This document shows, one piece after another, positions 16,170-24,121 of a stretch of DNA of 64,000 bases (within the stretch, counting starts at the first letter, position 1; each line of letters opens with the position of its first letter). Both the position numbers and the translations under genes were made by a program. Under the pieces are notes generated by a model. The model ran no database searches, was not told where the DNA came from, and worked only from the letters and a program-made list of their open reading frames with translations. The stretch comes from Spirochaeta thermophila DSM 6578 (lineage in GTDB: Bacteria > Spirochaetota > Spirochaetia > Winmispirales > Winmispiraceae), in NCBI RefSeq assembly GCF_000184345.1, contig NC_017583.1, positions 930,001 to 994,000 on the forward strand, in the 5' to 3' direction.

Positions 16170-17522
16170 ATGGGCAAGCTCTGGGACAAGGGCTACGAGA
16201 CCGACAAGGTGATCGAGCGCTATACCGTGGGAGAGGACTATGTGCTGGACCGAAGCCTCCTTCCCTTCGACTGTCTTGCGAGTATCGCCCACGTGAGGAT
16301 GCTTGCGCACGTGGGGATCATCTCCGACGAGGAGGGCAGGGCCCTGGAGGAGGCCCTCAGGGAGCTCCTCTCCCTGGTGAGGGCAGGGAAGTTTGAAATC
16401 AGGCCCGAAGACGAGGACGGTCACACGGCGATCGAGAACTGGCTCGTGGCCCGGCTTGGCGAGATAGGGAAGAAGGTCCACACCGGAAGGTCCCGCAACG
16501 ATCAGGTGCTCGTGGCCCTGCGCCTCTACATGAAGGACAGGATACACCTCCTTGCCGAGGCCCTCGCCGGGCTCATCGGCCTTCTCCTGCGCCGGGCAGA
16601 GGAGACGGCGGACGTTCCCATGCCCGGAAGGACCCACATGCAGATCGCCATGCCCTCCTCCTGCGGCCTGTGGTTTGCCGCGTTCGCCGAGGAGCTCGTG
16701 GACGTGCTCTCGCTTCTTTTGAGCGTGCACGAGGTGGTCGATCAGAACCCCCTGGGTGCTGCGGCGAGCTATGGGGTACCGCTTCCCCTCGACAGGGCGT
16801 ACACCACCAGACTCCTGGGCTTTTCCCGCGTACAGAACAATGTCCTGTACGCGAACAACTCCCGCGGCAAGTGTGAGGCCATGGTGGTGGACGCCTGCGA
16901 GCAGGTGATGCTCACCTTGAGCAAGCTGGCCCAGGATGTGATCCTCTTTTCGCTCCCCGAGTTCGGCTACATGAAGCTTCCTCCCGAGCTGTGTACCGGT
17001 TCGAGCATCATGCCGCAGAAGCAGAATCCCGACAGTCTCGAGCTTCTCAGGGCCAAGGCGGCCTCGGTGGGTGCCTGGGGCGTGCAGATCAAGGGGATCA
17101 TCAGGAGCCTCCCTTCGGGCTACAACCGCGATTTCCAGGAGACTAAAGGGCCCTTCATGCGTGCGGTGGAGACCACGATCGACTCGGTGGTGATGTGCAC
17201 CCGCGTGGTAGAGGGGCTTGTGCTCTTCCCTGAGCGTATGAGGGCGGGGTTCTCTAAGGAGATATTCGCCACCGATGAGGTGTACCGCCTTGTGCAGGAG
17301 GGAAAGAGCTTCAGGGATGCCTACAGGGAGGTGGCCTCCCGGCTGGATTCGCTCCCGGAAGGCGATCCCGATGCGGCGCTCAGGGCGCGAACCTATCCCG
17401 GAACTCCGGGCAATCTCAACCTCGGGCCTGCGAAGGAGCGGCTCGAGTCCCTGGCGGCAAAGGCCGAAGAGGCGAGGCGCAGGTTCAGGGAGGCGCTGGC
17501 ACAGCTGGAAACGCCTCGCTAG
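16170..17522 (+). CDS. argH: Argininosuccinate lyase
   Basis: This enzyme of 450 residues cleaves argininosuccinate to arginine and fumarate, the last step of arginine biosynthesis, in the cytoplasm as a homotetramer. Superfamily motifs are clear: HTGRSRNDQ near residue 105, RTHMQIAMP (a variant of RTHxQxAQP) near 150, and the signature loop GSSIMPQKQNPD near 280. Normal length is about 460. No other arginine genes are adjacent. It has its own promoter, sits immediately downstream of IS copy A, and overlaps the convergent corA stop by four bases. The start ATG follows GAGGAGG. Confidence 0.95.
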   Translation: MGKLWDKGYETDKVIERYTVGEDYVLDRSLLPFDCLASIAHVRMLAHVGIISDEEGRALEEALRELLSLVRAGKFEIRPEDEDGHTAIENWLVARLGEIGKKVHTGRSRNDQVLVALRLYMKDRIHLLAEALAGLIGLLLRRAEETADVPMPGRTHMQIAMPSSCGLWFAAFAEELVDVLSLLLSVHEVVDQNPLGAAASYGVPLPLDRAYTTRLLGFSRVQNNVLYANNSRGKCEAMVVDACEQVMLTLSKLAQDVILFSLPEFGYMKLPPELCTGSSIMPQKQNPDSLELLRAKAASVGAWGVQIKGIIRSLPSGYNRDFQETKGPFMRAVETTIDSVVMCTRVVEGLVLFPERMRAGFSKEIFATDEVYRLVQEGKSFRDAYREVASRLDSLPEGDPDAALRARTYPGTPGNLNLGPAKERLESLAAKAEEARRRFREALAQLETPR

Positions 17523-18571
17523 AGCCACTTCTTCTTTTTGAAGTAGAGGAGCATCCCTATTCCCAGGAAGCACATGAGGCCCAGCACCGCGGGATAGCCC
17601 CACTTCCACTCGAGTTCCGGCATGTACCTGAAGTTCATCCCGTAGATGCCCGCGATGAAGGTGAGGGGCATGAAGATCGTGGCGATGATGGTGAGCACTT
17701 TCATGATCTCGTTCATGCGGTTGCTCACGCTGGAGAGGTACACGTCGAGGAGGCCGCTCGCCACATCGCGGAGGGTCTCCACCGTGTCGATTACCTGGAT
17801 GGTGTGGTCGTAGACGTCCCTCAGGTAGAGGGTCATCTGGGAGATGAGCGGCGATTCCCCCCGCGAGAGGGTGGAGAGGAGCTCTCTTAGGGGCCAGACC
17901 GATTTCCGGAGGGTGATGAGGTTACGCTTCACCGCGTGAAGGGCCCTGATGAGGTGGGGAGTGGGATGTTCGACCACCTCTTCCTCGAGCCGTTCGGTTT
18001 CTTCTTCGAGGTGTTCGAGAATGAGGAAGTAGTGGTCTACGATCACGTCCACCAGGGCGTAGAGGAGGTAGTCTGCGCCGTGCCGTCGGATGATGCCCCT
18101 GTTGCGCCGCAGTCGCTCTCTCACCGGATCGAAGACATCTCCTTTCCGTTCCTGGAAGGTGACGAGGAGGTGGTCCTTCAGCACCATGCTCACCTGCTCC
18201 GATTCGACCGTCCGGGCCTCATCGTTGAAGGTGAGCATGTGGAGCACGACAAAGAGGTAGTGCTCGTAGTCCTCAACCTTGGGCCGTTGGGTCACGTTGA
18301 GTACGTCTTCCACGGTGAGAGGGTGAAGGCCAAGCATCTTCCCCAGGGTCTCGATCTGAGAGACGCGGTGGAGCCCTACCACGTTTATCCAGGTGGTGAG
18401 GGCGGGGTCGAGGTGTGCCGCTATGTCTTCGATGCGTTCCAGGGTGAGTTCCCTGTAGGTGTGTTCGTTGTACTGGATGAGGGTGAGCTCGAACTCGCCT
18501 TCGGGCTTACCGGTGTAGACGAGGGTCCCCGGAGGACTCCCCGGCTGTTTTCGAGTGCGCTTTTTCCTCAT
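17519..18571 (-). CDS. corA: CorA-type magnesium/divalent cation transporter
   Basis: This is a 350-residue pentameric Mg2+ channel of the inner membrane. A long cytoplasmic N-terminal alpha/beta domain and stalk helix lead to two C-terminal TM helices (about 290-310 and 325-345). The first TM ends in the diagnostic YGMNF loop, followed by the short PELEW loop, and the protein ends in a Lys-rich tail (KKKKWL). TLSRGESPLISQ and YLRDVYDH are typical of the stalk region. The ATG at 18571 is selected because GGAGG is just upstream; the frame is open further but runs into the divergent MATE gene. Confidence 0.93.
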   Translation of the reverse strand: MRKKRTRKQPGSPPGTLVYTGKPEGEFELTLIQYNEHTYRELTLERIEDIAAHLDPALTTWINVVGLHRVSQIETLGKMLGLHPLTVEDVLNVTQRPKVEDYEHYLFVVLHMLTFNDEARTVESEQVSMVLKDHLLVTFQERKGDVFDPVRERLRRNRGIIRRHGADYLLYALVDVIVDHYFLILEHLEEETERLEEEVVEHPTPHLIRALHAVKRNLITLRKSVWPLRELLSTLSRGESPLISQMTLYLRDVYDHTIQVIDTVETLRDVASGLLDVYLSSVSNRMNEIMKVLTIIATIFMPLTFIAGIYGMNFRYMPELEWKWGYPAVLGLMCFLGIGMLLYFKKKKWL

Positions 18572-18680
18572 ACCACCTCCCTTTCGGAGAGTATATCCCA
18601 TTCCACCGGGAAGATGCCACACACTTCCTGGGCTGGAGGTCTTTATACGGATTCGGGGTTCATGGTAGGGTAGGGGTTCC

Positions 18681-20045
18681 ATGACAAGCACTGCGGTAAA
18701 GAGAAGCATCACGCTCGCGGGCCTCGCCTGGCCCATCATGATAGAGACGGCGCTCAGGACGACCCTCTCGTCGGTGGATACCTTCATGCTCGCGCACTAC
18801 GCCGACGAGGCGGCCGCTGCGGTGGGGATGGTGCAGCAGTTCGTCTTCTTCGTGATGCTCATCTACATGATGGGTGGCACGGGGGCGAGCATCCTCATCT
18901 CCCAACACCTGGGTGCGGGGGATGAGAGGACTGCGGCGGAGATCGGCCGGACCGCCCTTCTCTTCAATGTGGTGGTGGGGCTCATCCTCAGCCTTGGCCT
19001 CAGATTGACTGTAGACCCCCTCATCACTTCCCTTCGGGTGGATCCGGTGGTGGGGGAGTATGCAAAGGAGTACCTGTATGTGTACTTCAGTTGTTCGGTG
19101 TTTCAGGCCGTGAGCCTCCTGCTCGCGAGCATCGTGAGGAGCCATGGCTACAGCAGTCTCCCGATGTATGTGAACTTCGGTGCCAACCTGCTCAATGTGG
19201 TGGGCAATTACCTGGTGCTCTTCGGCCCGGGAGGGTTCCCTGTTCTGGGGGTGAAGGGGGTGGCCCTTTCCACCGTGATCTCCCAGGCGGCGGGCATGAT
19301 GGTGATGCTCCTCACCGTCTTGAGGCGGCGGGATCTCAACTTCTTCCAGGAAGGGTCGTTCATTCCTGTAAGATGGAAGCATGTGAGGAACATCCTCCGT
19401 ATCGGGGGACCCTCGGCCGGGGAGAACCTCTCCTACAACCTCGCGCAGATGGCCCTTCTCTACTTCATCACCCCCATGGGTACGGCGGCCATCGCGAGCT
19501 ACACCTACACCGTGAACATCTCCCGGTTCAGCTTCATCATCTCGCTCTCGTTGGGGCGCGCCTCTCAAATACTGGTGGGACATAGGATCGGCGCAGGCGA
19601 GAACGACAGGGCCTTTCAGGAGGTGCTGCGTACCACTGTGGTGGCGATGTTAAGCAGTCTGGTGGTGATGGGGACGATTGCTCTCTTCCGCGGCCCTGTG
19701 ATTCGTCTTCTCACTGATGATCCCGAGATCATCCGGATCACCTCCGGGCTCCTCGTCTGGGCGGTGATCCTGGAGTTCGGGAGACCCATCAACCTCGTGG
19801 TGATCTCGGCCCTCAAGGGGGCGGGGGATGCGGTGTTTCCGGTGATCATGGGGATCCTCATGATGTGGGGGATCTCGGTGACCGGAGCATGGTTCTTCGG
19901 GGTGTTTCTGTCGTGGGGAATGGGCGGCATCTGGCTCGGTAAGTTGCTCGACGAGTGGTTTCGGGGGTTCGTGATGATAGGACGTTGGGTCTCACGTCGG
20001 TGGGAGGGCCGCAGCTTTGTAGAGAGGGAATACGAGACCGCATGA
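18681..20045 (+). CDS. MATE-family multidrug/cation efflux protein
   Basis: This is a 454-residue inner-membrane antiporter with about 12 TM helices in two homologous halves. MATE features include the opening LAWPIMIETALRTTLSSVDTF, the repeated Q-x-x-G-A-G-type loops (SQHLGAGDERTA and GHRIGAGENDRA), and VNFGANLLNVVGNYLV. Family members export cationic drugs or metabolites using Na+ or H+. It is divergent from corA. The 3' end is 27 bases from an intact target duplication of IS copy B, so the element landed just downstream without damaging the gene. The ribosome binding site is weak. Confidence 0.9.
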   Translation: MTSTAVKRSITLAGLAWPIMIETALRTTLSSVDTFMLAHYADEAAAAVGMVQQFVFFVMLIYMMGGTGASILISQHLGAGDERTAAEIGRTALLFNVVVGLILSLGLRLTVDPLITSLRVDPVVGEYAKEYLYVYFSCSVFQAVSLLLASIVRSHGYSSLPMYVNFGANLLNVVGNYLVLFGPGGFPVLGVKGVALSTVISQAAGMMVMLLTVLRRRDLNFFQEGSFIPVRWKHVRNILRIGGPSAGENLSYNLAQMALLYFITPMGTAAIASYTYTVNISRFSFIISLSLGRASQILVGHRIGAGENDRAFQEVLRTTVVAMLSSLVVMGTIALFRGPVIRLLTDDPEIIRITSGLLVWAVILEFGRPINLVVISALKGAGDAVFPVIMGILMMWGISVTGAWFFGVFLSWGMGGIWLGKLLDEWFRGFVMIGRWVSRRWEGRSFVEREYETA

Positions 20046-20064
20046 ACAGGGGGGGCGGGCCTGC

Positions 20065-20072
20065 GCGATCGT
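20065..20072 (+). repeat. Target-site duplication, left side of IS copy B
   Basis: GCGATCGT at 20065-20072 is repeated exactly at 21402-21409 immediately outside the element ends. An 8-bp duplication fits the IS256 family and shows that copy B arrived by ordinary transposition. Confidence 0.92.
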
Positions 20073-21401
20073 GGGACTGTAACATCGAGTGTTGAAAAAG
20101 GCGGGGAAAAAAGATAAGGGGTATCTCCCACCAACACACACTTACAGCTAAGGAGGAGATACCCCATGACACATGTACCTGCGACACACTCTACCCTTTC
20201 TCGCCTGATGAGGCAAGTGGAAGACCAGGTACGGGAGCACGTCCTCCAGACGTACAAGAGCTACCTGGAGCGCCTCCTTGAGGCACTCAGAGATGCGGTA
20301 GTGGGAAGAGACCGATATGCCAGAGGAGGTCCTGAGGACGTCTCCTACTACCGGTACGGCTACAGGAAGTGGAAGACCGTGCAGGTCCCATGGGGAACCC
20401 TTACTGAGGTACGCGTGCCGCGTATCCGTACCAGCTGCGGGAAAGAGGTGAGGCTGGTGACCTATGAGCACAGGCTCAAGGCCCTCACCGAGGAACTTCT
20501 GCTTGGGTATGTGGGAGGGATGAGCGCGCGGACGTGGGCCATCCTGTTACGGGAGCTGGGGATAGGCGAGGCACATCCGCAGACACTCCTGCGGCTCATA
20601 AAGCGTCTTCGTGAGGAGAAGGAGCAGTGGCGGAGGAGGTCCCTTAGAGGAGTGAAGGCCCTTGTGCTGGATGGAGTGTGGGCAAAGAGGCGTGGGAGGG
20701 GTCAGAAGAAGCTGGTTGTCCTGAGTGCCGTGGGGGTGAAGGAGGACGGATCTCATGAGCTCCTCGACTGGGTCGTTGCGGAGCAGGAGGACCAGGCGAG
20801 CTACGAGCGACTCCTTACCAGGCTCTATGAGCGAGGGCTTCATGAGGTGGAGCTGGTGGTGGCCGATGAGGCTGAGGGGATCCGGCAGGCCGTGGAGACG
20901 GTGTATCCTGAGGCGAAGAAGCAGGTATGCCTCTGGCACCTGCAGGGTACGCTTGAGCAGAAGCTCCTGCAGGACATGGGGGAACGGAAGGGGAAGAACG
21001 CAGACCTCCAGAAGGAGAGGCGAGCTTTTCGAGCGGAGTACTGGAAGCTCTTTGAGGCAGGAGGGAAGGAGGACGCAGCACGTGCGTTGGAGGCATTCGT
21101 GAAGAAGTGGGCGGCGAAGGCTCCCCGGATGACGGCCTCCCTCCTGTGGCGGAAGGACCGGCTTTTCTCCTATCTGGAGTTACCCTATGAGTGGAAGGAG
21201 AAGGTGAGGACGAGCAACCTTGCGGAGAACATGTTTCGGCACATGAGAAGCTTTCTGCGGAGGTATCCTGGGTATATGAGTCGTGCCCATGCGGATGAGG
21301 TGGTAGGCCTCTACGTGGTGGGCATGCAGGTGATACAAGAGGTGGGGAGACGCACCCCTACGGGCTCCAGCTCAATTTCAACACTCCCCCTTGACAGTCC
21401 C
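20073..21401 (+). mobile_element. IS256/mutator-type insertion sequence, copy B (mosaic)
   Basis: The element is 1329 bases from GGGACTGT (20073) to ACAGTCCC (21401), flanked by the exact duplication GCGATCGT. Its first third, including leader and transposase N-terminus, matches copy C. From about 20505 on it matches copy A. It is one base shorter than copy C because of a deletion near 21358, which shifts the last codons of its transposase. Its right tip is ACAGTCCC, a perfect match to the left end, whereas copies A and C end ACAGTGCC. Confidence 0.93.
20118..20165 (+). promoter_or_regulatory. 11-bp inverted repeat enclosing the transposase ribosome binding site (copy B)
   Basis: GGGGTATCTCC (20118-20128) and GGAGATACCCC (20155-20165) are perfect complements. 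The right arm overlaps AAGGAGG and ends directly before the ATG, as in copies A and C. The loop is 26 bases. Confidence 0.7.
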
Positions 21402-21443
21402 GCGATCGTCGTTCCCTTGACCCTGATTTCCGCGGTGTGGTAA
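20166..21443 (+). CDS. IS256-family transposase, copy B, with frameshifted C-terminus
   Basis: This 425-residue product has the same DDE motifs as copy A (VLDGVWAKRR, VVADEAEGIRQ, TSNLAENMFRHMR). Residues 1 to about 110 are the copy C sequence (MTHVPATHSTL...), the rest the copy A sequence. A single-base deletion in the codons after GRRTP changes the normal ending (YQLQLNFNTPP) to TGSSSISTLP and lets the frame run 42 bases past the IS end into the prs promoter region. The catalytic core is intact; whether the altered tail is tolerated is unknown. Confidence 0.88.
   Translation: MTHVPATHSTLSRLMRQVEDQVREHVLQTYKSYLERLLEALRDAVVGRDRYARGGPEDVSYYRYGYRKWKTVQVPWGTLTEVRVPRIRTSCGKEVRLVTYEHRLKALTEELLLGYVGGMSARTWAILLRELGIGEAHPQTLLRLIKRLREEKEQWRRRSLRGVKALVLDGVWAKRRGRGQKKLVVLSAVGVKEDGSHELLDWVVAEQEDQASYERLLTRLYERGLHEVELVVADEAEGIRQAVETVYPEAKKQVCLWHLQGTLEQKLLQDMGERKGKNADLQKERRAFRAEYWKLFEAGGKEDAARALEAFVKKWAAKAPRMTASLLWRKDRLFSYLELPYEWKEKVRTSNLAENMFRHMRSFLRRYPGYMSRAHADEVVGLYVVGMQVIQEVGRRTPTGSSSISTLPLDSPAIVVPLTLISAVW
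21402..21409 (+). repeat. Target-site duplication, right side of IS copy B
   Basis: GCGATCGT, identical to 20065-20072. Confidence 0.92.
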
Positions 21444-21446
21444 TGT
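21417..21446 (+). promoter_or_regulatory. Possible promoter of prs
   Basis: TTGACC (21417-21422) and TAATGT (21441-21446) are 18 bases apart, 41 bases before the prs ATG. It lies only seven bases beyond the target duplication of IS copy B, so the insertion separated prs from any upstream sequence but spared this promoter. Confidence 0.5.
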
Positions 21447-21486
21447 GTGTCATCCCACCTCATGACGATCGGAGCAGTAAGGGCGT

Positions 21487-22752
21487 ATGACAGTGCATGA
21501 TCCTTCCTCGTTGGGAATTGTGGCGTGTCCGGGTGGTGAGGTGTTCGCCCGTGAGATCGTGGCCCACCTGAGGCAGATCTATAAGCGGCGCTTCGAGAAG
21601 CGGGTGGCACGACTTTCGGAAAAGTACGGTATCTCCCGGGAGGATGCGATACGCGAGATATCCCTTTTCTCGGATCTGGTCCACCCCTCGGTCAACGGGA
21701 AGAACACCGAGGCCTATGTCCCCCCGCAGTTCCACATACCCGCCGCGTTCGTGCGTTTCGCGAACGGGGAACTCAAGACCGAGCTCCTCTCCTCGGTGAG
21801 GGACAAGGAAGTCTACATCGTCCAGGATGTGGAGAACCGGTATCCCCAGCGTTTCTCCGACGGTAAGGAGTACACCCTCTCGGTGAACGACAACTTCATC
21901 ATGCTCCTGGTGACGATCGATGCGGTGTTGCAGTCGAGTCCCAAGAGCGTGAGCCTGGTGCTTCCTTCGTATCCGTATGCGAGGCAGCACAAGAAGAAGG
22001 GGAGGGAGGGGCTCACCGCCGCCCGGGTGGGACAGATCTTCGAATTCCTGGGTGTGAGCAGGATCATCACGCTCGACATCCACTCCACAGAGATCCAGAA
22101 CAGTTTCAACACCTTGCGGTTGGAGAACCTGCATGCCTCGTATCAGATCCTGCTCAAGCTCTCGGACCTGGTGGATCTTCAGCACGAGGATCTGGTGGTG
22201 GTGGCGCCGGACACGGGCTCGGTGAGCAGGAACAAGTTCTATGCGGGGTCGCTCAAGAAGCCGCTCGCGGTGATCTACAAGGAGCGGGACTATTCGAAGG
22301 TCTCGACCGATGCCTCCAACAGCAACATCTCCTCCCTCAAGCTCCTGGGTAATGTGCAGGGCAAGACGGTGTTCATGGCCGACGATATGTTGGGTACGGG
22401 TGGTACGCTCATCAAGGCCATGCGGCTCCTCAAGGAGGAGGGGGCGGAGCGGATCATCTGTGCGGTGAGTCTTCCCCTTTTCACGGGGGATGCGGTGGAG
22501 CACTTCGAGCAGGCGTATCGCGAGGGGCTCTTCCACCGGGTGATCGGTACCAATGCCGTGTATCACGAGGATGATCTGCTCTCGAGGGAGTGGTACATCT
22601 CTGCAAACGTGTCCAATCTCTTCGCCCGTACGATTTCGCGTCTCCACCACCGTCAGAGTCTGAGTCCGCTCCTGGATAACAGCAGTATCATCCAGTGGCT
22701 CCTCAAGAAGCAGGAGCGCAAGAAAGCGAGGGAGGAGGGTGAGGAAGCCTAG
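21487..22752 (+). CDS. prs: Ribose-phosphate pyrophosphokinase (PRPP synthetase), long form
   Basis: This enzyme makes PRPP from ribose 5-phosphate and ATP, feeding nucleotide, His and Trp synthesis. The core is recognisable: FANGEL, a flexible-loop analogue YPYARQHKK, the catalytic TLDIHS, and the PRPP-binding loop MADDMLGTGGTL. It is 421 residues instead of about 315. The additions are a 55-residue helical insert after the first strand, an enlarged loop after VQDVENRYPQR, and a 30-residue Lys/Glu-rich tail. The insert suggests altered regulation or oligomerisation (inference). The downstream sugar-kinase gene overlaps its 3' end by 14 bases, implying co-transcription. Confidence 0.9.
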   Translation: MTVHDPSSLGIVACPGGEVFAREIVAHLRQIYKRRFEKRVARLSEKYGISREDAIREISLFSDLVHPSVNGKNTEAYVPPQFHIPAAFVRFANGELKTELLSSVRDKEVYIVQDVENRYPQRFSDGKEYTLSVNDNFIMLLVTIDAVLQSSPKSVSLVLPSYPYARQHKKKGREGLTAARVGQIFEFLGVSRIITLDIHSTEIQNSFNTLRLENLHASYQILLKLSDLVDLQHEDLVVVAPDTGSVSRNKFYAGSLKKPLAVIYKERDYSKVSTDASNSNISSLKLLGNVQGKTVFMADDMLGTGGTLIKAMRLLKEEGAERIICAVSLPLFTGDAVEHFEQAYREGLFHRVIGTNAVYHEDDLLSREWYISANVSNLFARTISRLHHRQSLSPLLDNSSIIQWLLKKQERKKAREEGEEA

Positions 22753-24121
22753 GGCGGTCCTCTCGGTTGATCTCGGGACCTCGTCCCTCAAGGTGGGGGT
22801 GGTGGGGGAGGGCGGGGATCTCTTGGCCTATGCGAGGGTGGGGCTCGATGGGGGGGCGGAGTGGCAGGAGCCGGGGGTGTGGGTGAGGGCGCTGGAGGAG
22901 GGGGTCGGTCGGGTGATGCCGGGGCGGTATGCGATCGAGGGGATCGCGGTGAGCGGGCATGGGCCGACGCTGGTCCTGGTGGACGAGGAGTGCGCGCCGC
23001 TTGGTCCTGCGCTCATGTGGTCGGCGCGGACCGGGCGGGGCGAGGGGAGCTACTACGTCTCGAGGATGGCGTACCTGGCCCGTGAGTTCCCCGGGGTGTA
23101 CAGGAGGGCGCGGTGGGTCATGGGCGCGCCCGAGTTCCTGTGCGCGTGTCTCACCGGCCGGGTGGGGATGATCTCTCCTTCGGCCGCGTTCGATGGGGTG
23201 GTGTGGTCGGAGGAGGAGGTGCGTGGGGCGGGGCTCGTGTGGGAGAAGTGCCCGCCGTTCGTGAGGTCGGGTGAGCGGTGGGGGGTGGTGCGGGGGGAGG
23301 TGGCGGCGCGGTGGGGGCTTCCTTCGGGGGTGCCGGTGTACGCAGGGGGGACGGATTTCTTCATGGCGTTGCTGGGGTGCGGGGTGGTGACGGAGGGGGA
23401 GGTCTGCGACAGGGCGGGGACGTCGGAGGGGCTCAATTGGGCGGTGAGGGAGCCGGTGGCGGGGGAGGGGGTGCGGTGTCTTCCGCATGTGGTGGAGGGG
23501 CTCTGGAACGTGGGGGTGGTCTTCGGTTTTTCCGGAAGGATGTTCGAGTGGTTCAGGGGGCTCTCGGGGCAGGGGGGGAGGGGGTACGTGGAGATGATGG
23601 AGGAGATCAGGGGGTTCTGGGAGCGTGAGGGGGAGGGGTGGCTCGGAAGGAGGGGGCCGTTCTTCTTTCCTGCCGGGCATCGGGGTGAGGTGTGGGACTT
23701 CACGCACGGGGTGTTCTGGGGGTTCGGGGTGGAGCATGGGCGGGTGGAGATGGCGGCGGCGGTGGTGGAGGCCCTGGGGATGGCGGTGCAGGATGCGTGG
23801 GGGGTGTTGAGGAGGTATGGGTGTGGGGCGGATCGGGTGGTGATGTGTGGGGGACAGGCGAAGAACGGGGTGTGGGTGCAGGTGCGGGCGGATATGCTGG
23901 GGGTGCGGGTGGTGGTGCCGGCGGTGAGGGATGCGGAGCTGGTGGGGGATGCGTGCTGCGCGTGGAAGGGGGCGGGGATGTTCGGGTCTCTGGCCGAGGC
24001 GGCGAAGGGGCTCGTGCGGTACGAGGCGGAGGTGGTGCCGGACGAGCGGTGGCGGGCGTGGTGGGAGGAGGCGGGGAGGCGCTACGGGGAGGAGTGGGAG
24101 CGGGTGCGGCGGGTGCTCTAG
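22739..24121 (+). CDS. FGGY-family carbohydrate kinase (xylulokinase-like)
   Basis: This is a 460-residue two-domain sugar kinase of the ASKHA fold. Residues 7-20 carry the first phosphate loop (SVDLGTSSLKVGV). The central GGTDFFMALLG contains the catalytic Asp, and CGGQAKNGVWVQVRADMLG near residue 385 is the adenosine-binding signature. The substrate, a pentulose or similar sugar, cannot be assigned. GTG at 22739 is the start, with GGAGG immediately upstream. It overlaps prs by 14 bases and glnE (convergent) by four. The gene is even richer in G than its neighbours, with long GGGG runs on the coding strand. Confidence 0.86.
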   Translation: MRKPRAVLSVDLGTSSLKVGVVGEGGDLLAYARVGLDGGAEWQEPGVWVRALEEGVGRVMPGRYAIEGIAVSGHGPTLVLVDEECAPLGPALMWSARTGRGEGSYYVSRMAYLAREFPGVYRRARWVMGAPEFLCACLTGRVGMISPSAAFDGVVWSEEEVRGAGLVWEKCPPFVRSGERWGVVRGEVAARWGLPSGVPVYAGGTDFFMALLGCGVVTEGEVCDRAGTSEGLNWAVREPVAGEGVRCLPHVVEGLWNVGVVFGFSGRMFEWFRGLSGQGGRGYVEMMEEIRGFWEREGEGWLGRRGPFFFPAGHRGEVWDFTHGVFWGFGVEHGRVEMAAAVVEALGMAVQDAWGVLRRYGCGADRVVMCGGQAKNGVWVQVRADMLGVRVVVPAVRDAELVGDACCAWKGAGMFGSLAEAAKGLVRYEAEVVPDERWRAWWEEAGRRYGEEWERVRRVL

